From assembly GCA_903905445.1 (NCBI GenBank), contig CAIVGO010000253.1, positions 1-58,630 of the forward strand: a stretch of 58,630 bases of DNA, read 5' to 3'. A program made the position numbers and the translations under genes. Within the stretch, counting starts at the first letter, position 1. The number at the start of each line of letters is the position of its first letter. The notes under the pieces were generated by a model. The model made no database searches. It was given only the letters and a program-made list of their open reading frames with translations, and was not told where the DNA came from. Below, one piece after another: positions 9,745-19,287 of the stretch. This DNA comes from an uncultured Bacteroidota bacterium. Lineage in GTDB: Bacteria; Bacteroidota; Bacteroidia; Chitinophagales; Saprospiraceae.

Positions 9745-12700
9745 GATGCATCAGGTTTAAAACATATGGTAAATTTGGTTCCTTCTAATGGCTTACTTTC
9801 GACAGCAATGGAGCCTCCTAACGCGGTTATTTGCGAATGAACCAGATATAGTCCGATCCCTTTGCTGTCTTTGTGGGTATGAAATTTTTGGTACAGGCCA
9901 AAAATTCGATCTTTCACTTTTTCCAAATCGAATCCCAGGCCTTGATCCTCAAAATTAAGGTGTATATTTTTATTTTTCATGTAACTGTATATTTTTATTT
10001 TAGGATTTTCGTTTTTCTTGGAATATTTGATGGAATTGGTCAGCAAGTTTAGAAAAATACTCTCTAAATATTCAACGTTGAATACAACTTCCGGCGCTTC
10101 GTGAAAATCGATTTCAATGATTGCGCCCGATTCATCAATCAGGTGCTGAATCGAATTTGTGACAGACTGGTAAACCCGAGCAAATTGGATAGACCGCAAC
10201 GTTAAATTGGTATTGCCTTTTACAATCAAAATATCGATCAGGTCATTCAGTGTATTGTTTAAATGTAACGTTGACTTTTTTAAGGCATCAATCAATACGA
10301 TGGTCTCTTTGTGGGTAATATGTTCCAAATCCAATAAATCGAATACGGAAAGCATATTTGTCAACGGAGAACGTAAGTTATGCGAAGTGATGTAAGAAAA
10401 CTGCTTTAACTCTCGGTTGTTATTTGTCAACGCCTCAATCAGTTGCTTTTTCTCTTCATCCATCGCTTTCTTTTGGGTGATGTCTTTAGCAACTGCATAG
10501 AGAAGTCCTTCTGATTTTAAGGGTACCATTTGCCATTCAAACCAAACAATTTTCCCGGATTTGGTAATGAAGCGGTTTTCAACCATTAAGGGTTGTAGTT
10601 CGTTGTGTGATTCCTTAAATCCGCCCAAATACATACCTCGGTCCTCCGGATGTACAAATTCTGGTATATATGTTGAAAGCAATTCTGCTTCTGTATATTC
10701 CATGATTTTTACCATGGCCGGATTTATTTTCCGGAAATAACAATCCTCACTGGCAATACAAAGTACATCCGGTGAAAGACTAAAGAAATGATTCAACTCT
10801 TCGTCAATTCTGTTTTTTTGAATGTCAGCCCCGATTTGTGTGCTGATGCTTTGTAATAAATTGCAGGTTTGAGGGGACTTTGAAAACAGTTTTTCAGAAT
10901 AAAGGCAAAAAACAGCAATGATCTCCGCTTTAAAGAAGATAGGAATGCCAATGGCACTTACCAAACCCACTTGTTTGGCAATCTCTTTTCTGAGGAAAGG
11001 GCGATCATTCAGAGTATCCCAATACACAATGTTTTTTTCCTCCAGGGTTGTTCCAATCAGGCCTTGCCCGAACACTACATTGTGCCGTACCAGCGCATCT
11101 GTCATGCTCATAAATCGGGGATCCGTCATCCAGCACGTACGGAACATCATTCTGGTCGCCTTGAAATTGATAGACCAGGCTTCTGCATAAGGACAATCGA
11201 AATGTTTGGCAAGGAGTGAAGCTGCAAGTTGCATGCCCTGATCAAGCGAATCATGTTGGTTGATGGCGCGCAATATCTGATTAAATGTTTCTCGTTCTGC
11301 TTCCGCTATTTTTCGTTCTGTAATATCTTTTTGTATGGAAATTACATGGGTAAATTGGCCCTTTGGGTTAAAAATGGGTACCACTGAGCAATTATTCCAA
11401 AAAGTATCACCATTTTTTTTATAGTTAATTGATTCAACTTCAATAGGTTGTCCAAGTTTAAGTGCATCATTTACGCGTTGAACATCCGTTTCATCTGTTT
11501 TGGGGCCTAATAATATGCGTGGAGGTATAAACTTAATTTCTTCAAGCGTATAGCCTGTTAGGCCAGTAAAGGCTGCATTGGCATAAATGACCACGACACG
11601 ATCGGAAAGGTGTTCATCAACTTCCATGATCATAATGGCATCCTTCGCATTGGTGATCACCGATTCCAGCAATTTCATTTGCTGCTCTTCTTCTTTTTGG
11701 TGGGTGATATCCTGCATCGCACCAATCATACGCACGGCCTTCCCGTTTTCATCGCGGATGGCCACCCCTTTATCGCTCACAAAGCCATATTGATGATTAG
11801 AACGCAAGTATCGATATGTCTCATGCCAAATACCTTTTTCGGTTTGAATGTGTCGAAGCAGGCTCTGTAATACCCGATCGCGGTCCTCTTCATGAACACG
11901 GTCTACCCAAAATTCAAGGTTTGTCTGCTGTGTGGTATTTTCATTTCCAAACAGGCGGGCATAAGAATCACCCCAAAATAACGTATTGGTAATCAGATCA
12001 TAATCCCAAATCGCATCCGAGGTAGCTTGCGTAGCATACTCAAAACGTTCATTGCTTAATTTTAAATTTTGCTCAATCGCCTTGTTTTCAATGATGATCT
12101 GTAAAATATTTCGGGCGCGCGTGATCGTTTGCATTTCCGAAGCATTGGGCGATTTCGGGGTGGGGTGGTATATCGCGAACGTGCCGACGATTGTTTCATT
12201 GGAGTCAAAAATTGGAATAGACCAGCATGACTTCAAATTATGTGCGATTGCAATTGCGCCATGTTTTGACCAACGGTGGTCTTTACTAATGTCGGGAATA
12301 ATCACCGTTTGTTTTGTAAAGGCTGCGGTGCCGCAAGACCCAACTTCCGGGCCGATTTCAATGCCTTCTATTAATTCCAAATAAGATTTTGGCAAGCCGA
12401 CAGAAACCCAGTTCAATAACTTATTATTGCGTAATTTTTGGATTGAACAAATCATATTCGGATGTAACCGTTCAATTTCTGTCAGGTAAAAACGGATCGT
12501 TTCTTCAATTTTACTATCTTTCTTAATGTTCATTTCCAGCACCTGTTGCTCCAATTGTTGCAAATGAAGCAAATGCCGGGTTTGTGTAATATCTTTAAAA
12601 TAAACGGAAAGCCCAATTTCGGAAGGATAAGCAGAAATCTCAAACCATTTGTCTATAAAGGGGTAATACTCCTCGAAATGTACGGGTACATGGGCTTCCA

Positions 12701-14099
12701 TCGACCGGTGGTATTCCCTGAAAAACACCATTTCACGCGCATCTCCATATACCTTCCACATATTTTTTCCGAGCACTTTTTCCCGAGGCAGGGTAGTAAT
12801 AACTTCTGCTGCCCGGTTCCAGTACGTCACTTCCCAATTGCGGTTGATGGTGCAAAAGCCGTCGGTAATACTTTCCAGAATGGTGTTCTTTTCTGCAAGC
12901 AAATCTATCAAGGTTTGCTCTGCGCGCTTCCGGTCGGTTATATCCTGACAAATACCATACATTCTGACAGGGATATCGCCACTTTTTTCGGTGCGGATCG
13001 TAAGTCTTTTCCAGCGTTCATTGCCCTTGGCCGTTACAAATTCCAATTCAACATCGACATCTAAGCCATCTAGTATCGCCTGGTTAAATATTGCATTCAT
13101 CCGATCGCGCGGTGCCCCTTCCTTAAAGAAACGCTCGGCATAATTCAGGTCTGGTACAAAATCATCGGAAACTTCATGGATTTGACGCATGGTTTCATTC
13201 CAGATGATCTTGTTTTGCGCAAAATCAAGTTCCCAACTACCAATTTTTGCCACCTCCTCTGTATCTTCCAGCAGCTTTTGTTTCTTTTTACTTTCACTGA
13301 TGTCGGTAATTGAGCCCGCCATGCGTATTGCGCGACCTTCCTGGTTCCAACTCGCTTGGGCCCGTACCAAAAACCAGGTATATACCCCCAAATGATCCTT
13401 CATGCGAAATTCTTGCAGAAAAGGCTCATTGTGTTTAAAGTGCAAGGTAAGTGCTTGCAATACCTGGTCGCGATCGGCGGGATATACCCGCTTGTTGAAA
13501 AAAAGCACCCCTTCATTGTCGCTTTGGGTATCTAAACCAAACATTTCTTTAAAGCGGGGCGAAAAAAAAGCAGTGTCCGATTCCAAATCCCATTCCCACA
13601 AGCCATCTCGTGCCGCCTCCATCGTGAGGTTGAACCGTTGAATGCCATCTACCAGGGCCTTCTCGGTCTTCAATTTTTTTGTAATATCCTGCAATGTGCC
13701 GTACATCCTGCACACTTTGCCATGTTCATCAAATTCGGGGGTAGCAATTGAATGGACAATCACTACTTCGCCATCCGGACGAACCAAACGCTTTTTTATA
13801 TCATAGCGCTGGCCATTTTCTACGGCATGGTAAAAGGTAAACAGGGTGCGTTCCCGGTCGTCGGGGTGAATCATCGCGATGGCCAATTCGGTGCTCGACT
13901 CCCGCTCACCCGGTTTTAATCCGCATATTTTATAATAATTGTCCGACCAAACTTGCTTACCTGTAGGAATATCCATTTCCCAACTCCCGGTATTGGACAG
14001 TTGTTCCATCAATTCAAGCATCCGCTTCTTTTGATGTAGTTGGTCCTGCAACATCGTTTTTTCCGCGTGTAATTCCGTGGCTTGTGTCTCAGTGTACAT
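9741..14099 (-). CDS. Multi-PAS/GAF sensor histidine kinase
   Basis: 1452 aa; about 7 PAS-like and 2 GAF-like segments by eye; H-box SYITSHNLRSPLTN; N-box FLNLLTNSIKYS; G2 GIGLYLVHSQITALGGSIAVES. Confidence 0.9.
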   Translation of the reverse strand: MYTETQATELHAEKTMLQDQLHQKKRMLELMEQLSNTGSWEMDIPTGKQVWSDNYYKICGLKPGERESSTELAIAMIHPDDRERTLFTFYHAVENGQRYDIKKRLVRPDGEVVIVHSIATPEFDEHGKVCRMYGTLQDITKKLKTEKALVDGIQRFNLTMEAARDGLWEWDLESDTAFFSPRFKEMFGLDTQSDNEGVLFFNKRVYPADRDQVLQALTLHFKHNEPFLQEFRMKDHLGVYTWFLVRAQASWNQEGRAIRMAGSITDISESKKKQKLLEDTEEVAKIGSWELDFAQNKIIWNETMRQIHEVSDDFVPDLNYAERFFKEGAPRDRMNAIFNQAILDGLDVDVELEFVTAKGNERWKRLTIRTEKSGDIPVRMYGICQDITDRKRAEQTLIDLLAEKNTILESITDGFCTINRNWEVTYWNRAAEVITTLPREKVLGKNMWKVYGDAREMVFFREYHRSMEAHVPVHFEEYYPFIDKWFEISAYPSEIGLSVYFKDITQTRHLLHLQQLEQQVLEMNIKKDSKIEETIRFYLTEIERLHPNMICSIQKLRNNKLLNWVSVGLPKSYLELIEGIEIGPEVGSCGTAAFTKQTVIIPDISKDHRWSKHGAIAIAHNLKSCWSIPIFDSNETIVGTFAIYHPTPKSPNASEMQTITRARNILQIIIENKAIEQNLKLSNERFEYATQATSDAIWDYDLITNTLFWGDSYARLFGNENTTQQTNLEFWVDRVHEEDRDRVLQSLLRHIQTEKGIWHETYRYLRSNHQYGFVSDKGVAIRDENGKAVRMIGAMQDITHQKEEEQQMKLLESVITNAKDAIMIMEVDEHLSDRVVVIYANAAFTGLTGYTLEEIKFIPPRILLGPKTDETDVQRVNDALKLGQPIEVESINYKKNGDTFWNNCSVVPIFNPKGQFTHVISIQKDITERKIAEAERETFNQILRAINQHDSLDQGMQLAASLLAKHFDCPYAEAWSINFKATRMMFRTCWMTDPRFMSMTDALVRHNVVFGQGLIGTTLEEKNIVYWDTLNDRPFLRKEIAKQVGLVSAIGIPIFFKAEIIAVFCLYSEKLFSKSPQTCNLLQSISTQIGADIQKNRIDEELNHFFSLSPDVLCIASEDCYFRKINPAMVKIMEYTEAELLSTYIPEFVHPEDRGMYLGGFKESHNELQPLMVENRFITKSGKIVWFEWQMVPLKSEGLLYAVAKDITQKKAMDEEKKQLIEALTNNNRELKQFSYITSHNLRSPLTNMLSVFDLLDLEHITHKETIVLIDALKKSTLHLNNTLNDLIDILIVKGNTNLTLRSIQFARVYQSVTNSIQHLIDESGAIIEIDFHEAPEVVFNVEYLESIFLNLLTNSIKYSKKNENPKIKIYSYMKNKNIHLNFEDQGLGFDLEKVKDRIFGLYQKFHTHKDSKGIGLYLVHSQITALGGSIAVESKPLEGTKFTICFKPDAS

Positions 14100-14242
14100 T
14101 TAAACAGGTTTGGCGAATAAATCTGAATGTATGCTAAAGTCAGCAATTATACCAACTCGTTCAAAAAGAATGCCACGAATGTACTTTAATTTACCGTTTT
14201 AAAGTAAAAATGCATGGTTTATTGATGCGTAACATTCAACAT

Positions 14243-14413
14243 ACGCTATTTTTCCAGACAAAATCGAAACGTACTTCCTGTTCCTATTTCCGATTCTACT
14301 TCGATGGTTCCTCCTAATCGCTCAATCAACTTCTTTACGTTAGAGATATTTTATCGCATTTGCCACCAAATTAATCAATATCTGGTTTAATGCAGCGCGG
14401 TGGCAATTAATCA
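14243..14413 (-). pseudogene. Decayed histidine kinase C-terminal remnant
   Basis: Minus strand encodes CHRAALNQILINLVANAIKYL* (N-box) then, in another frame, NVKKLIERLGGTIEVESEIGTGSTFRFCLEK* (G2-box and C-terminus); the intervening G1/F-box region is missing. Confidence 0.7.
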
Positions 14414-14564
14414 CTACCGGTTTTGTATATGTATTGTTTTAAAATCGAGATTCCAAAGCGGTTATTTAAATGTTGGTAACTTTTTATCAAAAAAGTACCT
14501 ACAATTTGTGTCAAATATAGAAATTTGTCCCCCGCTCCAATACCATTTAACACAATTATATCCC

Positions 14565-16682
14565 ATGAGTTACGCAAGCCGTATTTCCCAAATTCTGAGC
14601 ATCCCCTTTCGTCGGGTAGAAGCCACCGTCGAACTCCTCGAATCCGGTGCTACCATTCCGTTTATCGCCCGCTACCGCAAAGAAGCCACTGGCGAATTGG
14701 ATGAAGTGCAAATCGCTGATATTCAAGATGTCCTTAAAAAATTGATGGAACTCGATAAACGGCGCGAAGTGATTCTGCAAAGCATTGAGGAGCAAGGTAA
14801 ACTTACGCCTGAATTGCGCAAATCCATCGAATCGGCTGCAACCATGACCGAATTGGAAGACCTATACCTTCCATACCGCCCAAAACGCAAAACACGCGCT
14901 ACCATGGCCATCGAAAAAGGCCTGGAACCACTCGCACAACGACTCTTCGCACAACGCGATAAAGCCATCGAAACCATTGCTGCTCAATATATTACAGATC
15001 AAGTACCCAATGTTGACGAAGCCCTGCAAGGTGCGCGTGACATCATGGCTGAGTGGATTGCGGAGGACAAAAAAGCACGCGATAAAATACGCCGCCACTT
15101 TGATAAAGGGGCCATCATTGCCTCCAAACTGGTAAAAGGCAAGGAAGAAGCGGCCAAGAAATACCAGGATTACTTCGAATGGAGTGAAAAACTGTCCAAT
15201 TGTCCTTCACATCGCCTGCTGGCCATGCGCCGGGGCGAAGAAGAAGGCTTCCTGCGCGTGGGCATCGCACCCGATGAAGAAATGTCGATCAAAGACCTGG
15301 ATGCCTTGTATGTTACGACGTTTGGCGAGGCTGCTGATCAGGTGCGGCAAGCGGTAAAAGACAGTTACAAACGATTGTTGCAACCGGGCATCGAAACCGA
15401 ATTCCGTAATGTCAGCAAAGAAAAAGCAGACCTCGAGGCAATTCGCGTTTTTGCCGAAAACCTGCGCCAATTGCTGCTATCTGCCCCGTTGGGTGAAAAA
15501 TCTGTGCTGGGGATCGACCCTGGTTTCCGTACCGGCTGCAAGGTGGTTTGCCTGGATGCCAACGGTAACCTGCTGCACAATACCGCCATTTACCCGCACG
15601 AACCACAGCGCCAAGTGTTTGAAAGCCAGAGTATTATTGAAGGACTGGTCGACAAATATGGTATCGATGCCATTTCGGTTGGCAACGGAACAGCGGGCCG
15701 GGAAACCATGGATTTCCTGCACAAAATCAAATTTGCCCGCCCCATTGAAATATTTCAGGTCAATGAAGCCGGTGCCTCTATATATTCTGCCTCTGAAGTC
15801 GCGCGCGAAGAGTTTCCAAGCCAGGATTTGACGGTGCGTGGAGCAGTCAGTATCGGCCGCCGCTTAATGGATCCCCTGGCCGAATTGGTTAAAATTGACC
15901 CGAAAAGCATCGGGGTAGGGCAGTATCAGCACGATGTGAATCAAACCTTGCTCAAGGCTAGTTTGGATAGAACGGTCGAAAGTTGCGTAAATGCGGTAGG
16001 GATCAACCTGAATACCGCCAGCAAACACCTTTTAACGTACGTTTCGGGACTTGGCCCTGTGCTGGCGCAAAACATCGTGCAATACCGTGCTGAAAATGGC
16101 GCGTTTAAAAGTCGCACTGAAATAAAAAAAGTAGCCCGACTCGGTGATAAGGCCTTCGAACAATGCGCGGGCTTTTTACGCATCCGGGAGGCCAAAAATC
16201 CACTGGATAACACCGCAGTGCACCCCGAACGCTATGCCTTGGTGCAAAAAATGGCCGATGATTTGGGCTGTTCCCTCCAAGATTTAATCAAAGACCGCGC
16301 GCAACGCCAACGGATCAACCTCAAACAATATGTGCAAGGCGATGTGGGCTTACCGACCCTGCAAGACATTTTGAAAGAGTTGGAAAAACCCGGATTGGAT
16401 CCACGCGGGGCCGCCAAATCTTTCGAATTTGCCAATGTACATACCCTCGACGACCTTCAGGTAGGCATGGTATTGCCCGGAATCGTTACGAATATCACCA
16501 ATTTTGGCGCCTTTATCGATATTGGCATCAAGGATTCAGGCCTGGTGCACGTTTCTCAATTGTCGAACAAGTTTGTCACCAACCCGCTGGAAGTGGTGCA
16601 TTTGCAGCAACAAGTAATGGTGCGGGTGCTGGAAATAGACTACGCCCGCAAAAGGGTAGCCCTCACGATGAAGGATGTGTAA
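14565..16682 (+). CDS. tex: Tex family transcription accessory / RNA-binding protein (S1 domain)
   Basis: MSYASRISQILSIPFRRVEATVELLESGATIPFIARYRKEATGELDEVQI...; C-terminal S1 domain; track start at 14400 is upstream of the homologous start. Confidence 0.92.
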   Translation: MSYASRISQILSIPFRRVEATVELLESGATIPFIARYRKEATGELDEVQIADIQDVLKKLMELDKRREVILQSIEEQGKLTPELRKSIESAATMTELEDLYLPYRPKRKTRATMAIEKGLEPLAQRLFAQRDKAIETIAAQYITDQVPNVDEALQGARDIMAEWIAEDKKARDKIRRHFDKGAIIASKLVKGKEEAAKKYQDYFEWSEKLSNCPSHRLLAMRRGEEEGFLRVGIAPDEEMSIKDLDALYVTTFGEAADQVRQAVKDSYKRLLQPGIETEFRNVSKEKADLEAIRVFAENLRQLLLSAPLGEKSVLGIDPGFRTGCKVVCLDANGNLLHNTAIYPHEPQRQVFESQSIIEGLVDKYGIDAISVGNGTAGRETMDFLHKIKFARPIEIFQVNEAGASIYSASEVAREEFPSQDLTVRGAVSIGRRLMDPLAELVKIDPKSIGVGQYQHDVNQTLLKASLDRTVESCVNAVGINLNTASKHLLTYVSGLGPVLAQNIVQYRAENGAFKSRTEIKKVARLGDKAFEQCAGFLRIREAKNPLDNTAVHPERYALVQKMADDLGCSLQDLIKDRAQRQRINLKQYVQGDVGLPTLQDILKELEKPGLDPRGAAKSFEFANVHTLDDLQVGMVLPGIVTNITNFGAFIDIGIKDSGLVHVSQLSNKFVTNPLEVVHLQQQVMVRVLEIDYARKRVALTMKDV

Positions 16683-16684
16683 GT

Positions 16685-19219
16685 TTAGAAAGTGACTACC
16701 GCAGAGGCCCGAATACCAAACTGACTTACATTCGGGTGGTCGAGGTAGTTAAATCGGCGAATCAAATCGACCCGCAATACTTTCAGAATATTGCTGATGC
16801 CTACGCTGGCCTCTAAATAAGGGCGCGCACTCAGGCTGTAACTGAGGGGTGAACCATCGGGTTGCGTTGGGAAAAGATAAAGTCCCGAGCCTTCTTTGGG
16901 TTGGTTAATATCAGTTACCCGGCCGTAGATCATTTTAAAGGCACATACCTCCCGAAATTTTAACCTGCGAAACAAGGGTATTTTGTTGAAAATGAGGCCA
17001 TTAAAATAATGTTCCGTCATCACCGTGAAGTAACGGTCGCTGATGAATTCCATAAAATTCATCAGGTTGTATGAAAACGGCAAGTTGATGTACGACTGGT
17101 TACCGCGATGCACGGTAAGCAAAGGATATGGAACTTTCCCGAAAATAGCCCCAGCCTCCATGTATAGAAAATTATACCCAAACGGGGGCAAATCGGTGTA
17201 TTTGTATATGCTTGCCGTCAACTCATTATAGTTGTATTGGCCGTTCATAAATCCTTTAATGCCTTTGCTGTACCGAATGTTGGCGACATAATTAAAATCG
17301 ACCAGCACCCGACCATTCGTGCCCTGGTAGTTTTTTTCGCCTGGCGCATACCGCAACTGCAAGTAAGCACCAGATGCCGATACCGGATTGAACACCGGTT
17401 CACCACCTTCCGCAGGAATAAATGACAAGGCACCCAAGGGTTTGAAATCTTGTTGTACTAAACCCGTTTGAAACGAAAAATGGTTTTCAAACTCCTTTTC
17501 ATATTCCAAGTTTAGTTTTTTATTCAAGAAAAACTTATCATTTATCCCCCGCACAAAAGAGTTCCCCAAATTACTGCCAACGCCTTGGAAGTTTTGTCCA
17601 GGTATAATCACATCATTCACATAGCTTACGCGTAGCAGATTATAAGGGAATTTGTTAAAAGTACTACCCGGCAAGGCAAAGGTGCCTTTGATCCGATATT
17701 TCCATTGTTGATCCTTTAGCCCGTAGGCTGCATACCCTTCCAACCGATATCGATCGCTAAAATTGGTACTGGTACGCCCACCAAACCGAAATCGGGTCCC
17801 TTCTACGTCATTAAATGCATAAAAAGAGTTAATCGGCCCAATTTCCAACCAACGCCCTGCAGGGGCATAAGCCCCCACCAAGATGTAAAGTGATTTAGAT
17901 ACCACTTTAAAAAAGGAAGTGCGTTGCAGGCTATCCATATGGGTGTAGGTATAGTTTTCAGCCTGCGTTAAAGGGGTAGGGCGCTTGGTAGCCCAATAAG
18001 TGGTATCATTTTGGGTCGAACCCGGTAAAAATACAATTTCTGAAACCCCTTGTAAGGTACCTTCCGGAATCGATTGGTTGAATTCGGGGTTTTGATGCAA
18101 TACATACCGTTGGGCCGCCATACCCAAACTTTTTTCGGTAATGCCAAATTGAATACGATAATCTTCCGAAACAATAATGCACTTGCCGTTGGGCAAAAAA
18201 GTATAATCTTGCGTAATGTCTAAATCATTGACCCAGTTTAGGTTAATGTTTGGATTGATCGTGAAATTAATCCGGGTAACAGGGTAGGTACTATCTAGCG
18301 CAATGTATAATTCGCCTTGCAGCAGCATGTCAAATTTGTTCCGAGGGTAAAACTCCAACCTTACCACTTTTCGCCCATTTTCCACGGTCGTATCCTGCGG
18401 GTAATAGCGGTAAAAAAGCGGTGCATTATTGGCAATCGGGCTCAAAAATTTATCGGTGAGCAGCGTAATATAATTATCGTAAATATCAATTTCTTCGTAC
18501 AGGTATTGGAGCGATTTATTGAAGCCATCATGGTCGATAAAGCCCGGGAAACGCACTGATTTGGAGGCTTTAACCAGTTTTTTCCACTTTTTTGGGTCCG
18601 ATTGGCTGTAAAAATCCATGATGTTTTCTTGCAAAAACACGGGAATAACTGCCATGCCTTCCACTTTTGAGGTGTCAGTATTGTCGAGGAGAAATCGGAT
18701 GCCCTTCAACATCTTACGATCCTTCATCTCATTTTTGAGGTTTGTCAGACCAAAGAAGAGTTTTTCATATTGTTCGTCGTGATAAGCCGACATTTCTTCA
18801 ATGTGGTTTTTATCGCGGTTATCAATAACGTGCCTAATCAGTTCGACCGCAGGATTGTTTTTGTTGCGGTATTTTTCAGGTTTTATGACAATTTCGCCGA
18901 GTTGCCGGGATTCATCCAGCAGGGTAATATCAATTTCCTGGGTCTTACCCGTTCTGACCAGTATTTCCTGGGTTCGATAACCCAAGGCGCTGGCCTTAAT
19001 CATGGTAATTGGTTTATCCGTTTTAATCGCATAATGCCCGTTTTCATCCGTTTGTTGTCCCAATGGCAGCCCAGGCACACTTACAGTTGCAAATGAAATA
19101 GGCAATTTAGTCGCCGCATCGGTAACCGTACCTTTTACAATGGTAATACTGACTTTTTGCGCAACCAATACTGGTTGGAAAAGCACCAACAACGTAACAA
19201 GCCTAATGAAAATCCGCAT
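16685..19219 (-). CDS. DUF5686 / carboxypeptidase-like regulatory domain outer-membrane protein
   Basis: Signal peptide, N-terminal KGTVTDAATKLPISFATVSVPGLPLGQQTDENGHYAI, long beta-rich C-terminus. Confidence 0.82.
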   Translation of the reverse strand: MRIFIRLVTLLVLFQPVLVAQKVSITIVKGTVTDAATKLPISFATVSVPGLPLGQQTDENGHYAIKTDKPITMIKASALGYRTQEILVRTGKTQEIDITLLDESRQLGEIVIKPEKYRNKNNPAVELIRHVIDNRDKNHIEEMSAYHDEQYEKLFFGLTNLKNEMKDRKMLKGIRFLLDNTDTSKVEGMAVIPVFLQENIMDFYSQSDPKKWKKLVKASKSVRFPGFIDHDGFNKSLQYLYEEIDIYDNYITLLTDKFLSPIANNAPLFYRYYPQDTTVENGRKVVRLEFYPRNKFDMLLQGELYIALDSTYPVTRINFTINPNINLNWVNDLDITQDYTFLPNGKCIIVSEDYRIQFGITEKSLGMAAQRYVLHQNPEFNQSIPEGTLQGVSEIVFLPGSTQNDTTYWATKRPTPLTQAENYTYTHMDSLQRTSFFKVVSKSLYILVGAYAPAGRWLEIGPINSFYAFNDVEGTRFRFGGRTSTNFSDRYRLEGYAAYGLKDQQWKYRIKGTFALPGSTFNKFPYNLLRVSYVNDVIIPGQNFQGVGSNLGNSFVRGINDKFFLNKKLNLEYEKEFENHFSFQTGLVQQDFKPLGALSFIPAEGGEPVFNPVSASGAYLQLRYAPGEKNYQGTNGRVLVDFNYVANIRYSKGIKGFMNGQYNYNELTASIYKYTDLPPFGYNFLYMEAGAIFGKVPYPLLTVHRGNQSYINLPFSYNLMNFMEFISDRYFTVMTEHYFNGLIFNKIPLFRRLKFREVCAFKMIYGRVTDINQPKEGSGLYLFPTQPDGSPLSYSLSARPYLEASVGISNILKVLRVDLIRRFNYLDHPNVSQFGIRASAVVTF

Positions 19220-19287
19220 ATTTGTTTTAACGTAAAACGCAAAGATAAGGGTTTTTGCACCCCCACATGTCTTACGAGAACGTTAAT

